From Tubiluchus corallicola (lineage: Eukaryota > Priapulida > Priapulimorpha > Priapulimorphida > Tubiluchidae), in NCBI GenBank assembly GCA_030141605.1, contig JAQGDQ010000451.1, positions 157,501-190,105 of the forward strand: a DNA stretch of 32,605 nt, given 5' to 3'. The notes below the pieces were generated by a model. The model ran no database searches. It worked only from the letters and a program-made list of their open reading frames with translations, and was not told the DNA's origin. The position numbers and the translations under genes are program-made. Each line of letters begins with the position of its first letter. Positions within the stretch are counted from its first letter, which is position 1. Shown one piece after another: positions 30,090 through 32,605 of the stretch.

Positions 30090-31920
30090 ATGTTTAGTGC
30101 ACAGATCAAACCTGTAACCATGAACTGAGTTTAGTGCACTGACGAAACCTGTAACTATGAACTGTGTTTAGTGCACTGACCAAACCTGTAACCATGAACT
30201 GTGTTTAGTGCACAGACCAAACCTGTAACCATGAACTGTGTTTAGTGCACAGACCAAACCTGTAACCATGAACTGTGTTTAGTGCACTGACCAAACCTGT
30301 AACCATGAACTGTGTTTAGTGCACAGATCAAACCTGTAACCGTGAACTGTGTTTAGTGCACAGACCAAACCTGTAACCATGAACTGTGTTTAGTGCACAG
30401 ACCAAACCTGTAACCATGAACTGTGTTTAGTGCACAGACCAAACCTGTAACCATGAACTGTGTTTAGTGCACAGACCAAACCTGTAACCATGAACTGTGT
30501 TTAGTGCACAGACCAAACCTGTAACCATGAACTGTGTTTAGTGCACAGACCAAACCTGTAACCATGAACTGTGTTTAGTGCACAGACCAAACCTGTAACC
30601 ATGAACTGTGTTTAGTGCACAGACCAAACCTGTAACCATGAACTGTGTTTAGTGCACAGACCAAACCTGTAACCATGAACTGTGTTTAGTGCACAGACCA
30701 AACCTGTAACCATGAACTGTGTTTAGTGCACAGACCAAACCTGTAACCATGAACTGTGTTTAGTGCACAGACCAAACCTGTAACCATGAACTGTGTTTAG
30801 TGCACAGACCAAACCTGTAACCATGAACTGTGTTTAGTGCACAGACCAAACCTGTAACCATGAACTGTGTTTAGTGCACAGACCAAACCTGTAACCATGA
30901 ACTGTGTTTAGTGCACAGACCAAACCTGTAACCATGAACTGTGTTTAGTGCACAGACCAAACCTGTAACCATGAACTGTGTTTAGTGCACAGACCAAACC
31001 TGTAACCATGAACTGTGTTTAGTGCACAGACCAAACCTGTAACCATGAACTGTGTTTAGTGCACAGACCAAACCTGTAACCATGAACTGTGTTTAGTGCA
31101 CAGACCAAACCTGTAACCATGAACTGTGTTTAGTGCACAGACCAAACCTGTAACCATGAACTGTGTTTAGTGCACAGACCAAACCTGTAACCATGGAACT
31201 GTGTTTAGTGCACAGACCAAACCTGTAACCATGAACTGTGTTTAGTGCACAGACCAAACCTGTAACCATGAACTGTGTTTAGTGCACAGACCAAACCTGT
31301 AACCATGGAACTGTGTTTAGTGCACAGACCAAACCTGTAACCATGAACTGTGTTTAGTGCACAGACCAAACCTGTAACCATGGAACTGTGTTTAGTGCAC
31401 AGACCAAACCTGTAACCATGAACTGTGTTTAGTGCACAGACCAAACCTGTAACCATGAACTGTGTTTAGTGCACAGACCAAACCTGTAACCATGAACTGT
31501 GTTTAGTGCAGACGAAACCTGTAACCATGAACTGTGTTTAGTGCACAGACCAAACCTGTAACCATGAACTGTGTTTAGTGCACAGATCAAACCTGTAACC
31601 ATGAACTGTGTTTAGTGCACAGACCAAACCTGTAACCATGAACTGTGTTTAGTGCACAGACCAAACCTGTAACCATGAACTGTGTTTAGTGCACAGACCA
31701 AACCTGTAACCATGAACTGTGTTTAGTGCACAGACCAAACCTGTAACCATGAACTGTGTTTAGTGCACTGACCAAACCTGTAACCATGGACTATGTTTAG
31801 TGCACAGACCAAACCTGTAACCATGAACTGTGTTTAGTGCACAGACCAAACCTGGAACCATGAACTAACTGTGTTTAGTGCACAGACCAAACCTGTAACC
31901 ATGAACTGTGTTTAGTGCAC
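30090..31920. repeat. 37-bp minisatellite, about 49 copies
   Basis: The unit contains TTTAGTGCACAGACCAAACC and TGTAACCATGAACTG. About 1 kb of the centre (roughly 30360-31190) consists of practically identical copies. The left edge carries CACTGACGAAACC, AACTATGAAC and AGATCAAACC variants, and the right edge has CACTGACC, CATGGACTATG, a 4-base ACTA insertion and CCTGGAACC. Three units near 31193, 31304 and 31380 have an extra G (CCATGGAACTG), making them 38 bp. This matches array ends decaying while the middle is homogenised. Period 37 is not divisible by three, and no gene is proposed. Confidence 0.95.
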
Positions 31921-32605
31921 TTCCACCTCTTCATCAACAGTATGCACTTCAACCTCTTCGTCAACAGTATGCACTTCTACCTCTTTGTCAACAGTATGCA
32001 CTTCCACCTCTTCGTCAACAGTGTGCACTTCAACCTCTTCGTCAACAGTATGCACTTCCACCTCTTCGTCAACAGTGTGCACTTCCACCTCTTCATCAAC
32101 AGTGTGCACTTCCACCTCTTCGTCAACAGTGTGCACTTCCACCTCTTCATCAACAGTGTGCACTTCCACCTCTTCGTCAACAGTATGCACTTCCACCTCT
32201 TCGTCAACAGTATGCACTTCCACCTCTTCATCAACAGTATGCGCTTCCACCTCTTCATCAACAGTATGCACTTCCACCTCTTCGTCAACAGTGTGCACTT
32301 CCACCTCTTCGTCAACAGTATGCACTTCCACCTCTTCGTCAACAGTGTACAATTCAACCTCTTCGTCAACAGTGTGCACTTCCACCTCTTTGTCAACAGT
32401 GTGCGCTTCCACCTCTTCGTCAACAGTGTGCACTTCCACCTCTTCGTCAACAGTATGCACTTCCACCTCTTCGTCAACAGTGTGCACTTCCACCTCTTCG
32501 TCAACAGTGTGCACTTCCACCTCTTCGTCAACAGTGTGCACTTCCACCTCTTCATCAACAGTGTGCACTTCCACCTCTTCGTCAACAGTGTGCACTTCTA
32601 CCTCT
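31915..32605. repeat. 27-bp minisatellite, second block (about 25 copies, open at window end)
   Basis: Units are of the same family as 20176-23280, including the distinctive TACAATTCAACC variant (32349) and the TCA/TCG/TTG alternation. It begins inside the last 37-bp unit: GTTTAGTGCAC then TTCCACCTCTTCATCAAC, with GTGCAC (31915-31920) common to both families. The antisense acidic phase is open to the window edge. The block continues beyond the window. Confidence 0.95.

Noticed and set aside
30090-32605. Possible CRISPR-like arrays (27-37 bp direct repeats)
   Set aside because: Units are contiguous with no unique spacers, there are no cas genes, and the genome is evidently eukaryotic.

Overview
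The window looks like non-coding, repeat-dominated DNA from an animal nuclear genome, probably an invertebrate. The signs are AT-rich unique sequence, many microsatellites (CA, GA, TTTA, CTG/CTA, GAT/GGT, TTATG), tRNA- and 5S-like SINE fragments, a hAT-type element, and the 3' end of a dead LINE reverse transcriptase. I cannot place the lineage from sequence alone. There is no operon structure, rRNA operon or CRISPR array, and I found no intact protein-coding gene. Every very long open frame lies in a tandem array whose period is a multiple of three.

Layout. 0.55-1.06 kb: array of E-box (CACGTG) plus ATTATAAT units. 2.2-6.5 kb: three minus-strand copies of an undescribed dispersed element (family A), one copy of a second family (B), a 153-bp tandem duplication, a GT/GC microsatellite, a foldback element with an expanded TTATG arm, and a pair of inverted repeats carrying TGACGTCA sites. 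7.4-9.4 kb: G/C homopolymers, a hAT-like non-autonomous element, a 5S-like fragment and a tRNA-Thr-like SINE. 10.0-12.6 kb: an 81-bp minisatellite, then a 62-bp minisatellite that grows directly out of a LINE RT remnant. 12.9-14.3 kb: second copy of B, a second 5S-like fragment and a plus-strand copy of A. 16.1-18.3 kb: tRNA/5S-like heads, GAT/GGT arrays on a 576-bp tandem duplication, and a GA repeat. 18.8-19.9 kb: second tRNA-Thr-like SINE and a CTG/CTA array. 20.2-23.3 kb: about 115 copies of a 27-bp unit. 24.4-25.4 kb: nested inverted-repeat elements flanked by TTAA. 25.7-26.8 kb: a 126-bp array running into CA repeats. 28.2-28.9 kb: an interrupted copy of A. 30.1-31.9 kb: about 49 copies of a 37-bp unit, joined at a shared GTGCAC to a second block of the 27-bp family that runs off the end.

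Nothing here works together as a pathway. The window records repeat birth and turnover. The clearest events are a minisatellite born from a retrotransposon ORF, a foldback whose arms expanded unequally, and two blocks of one 27-bp family that share a private variant. I do not see a convincing new functional system. The best candidate for a surprise is the 27-bp array, which stays stop-free for over 3 kb in a Ser/Thr-rich sense phase and is broken only by one cluster of small deletions.
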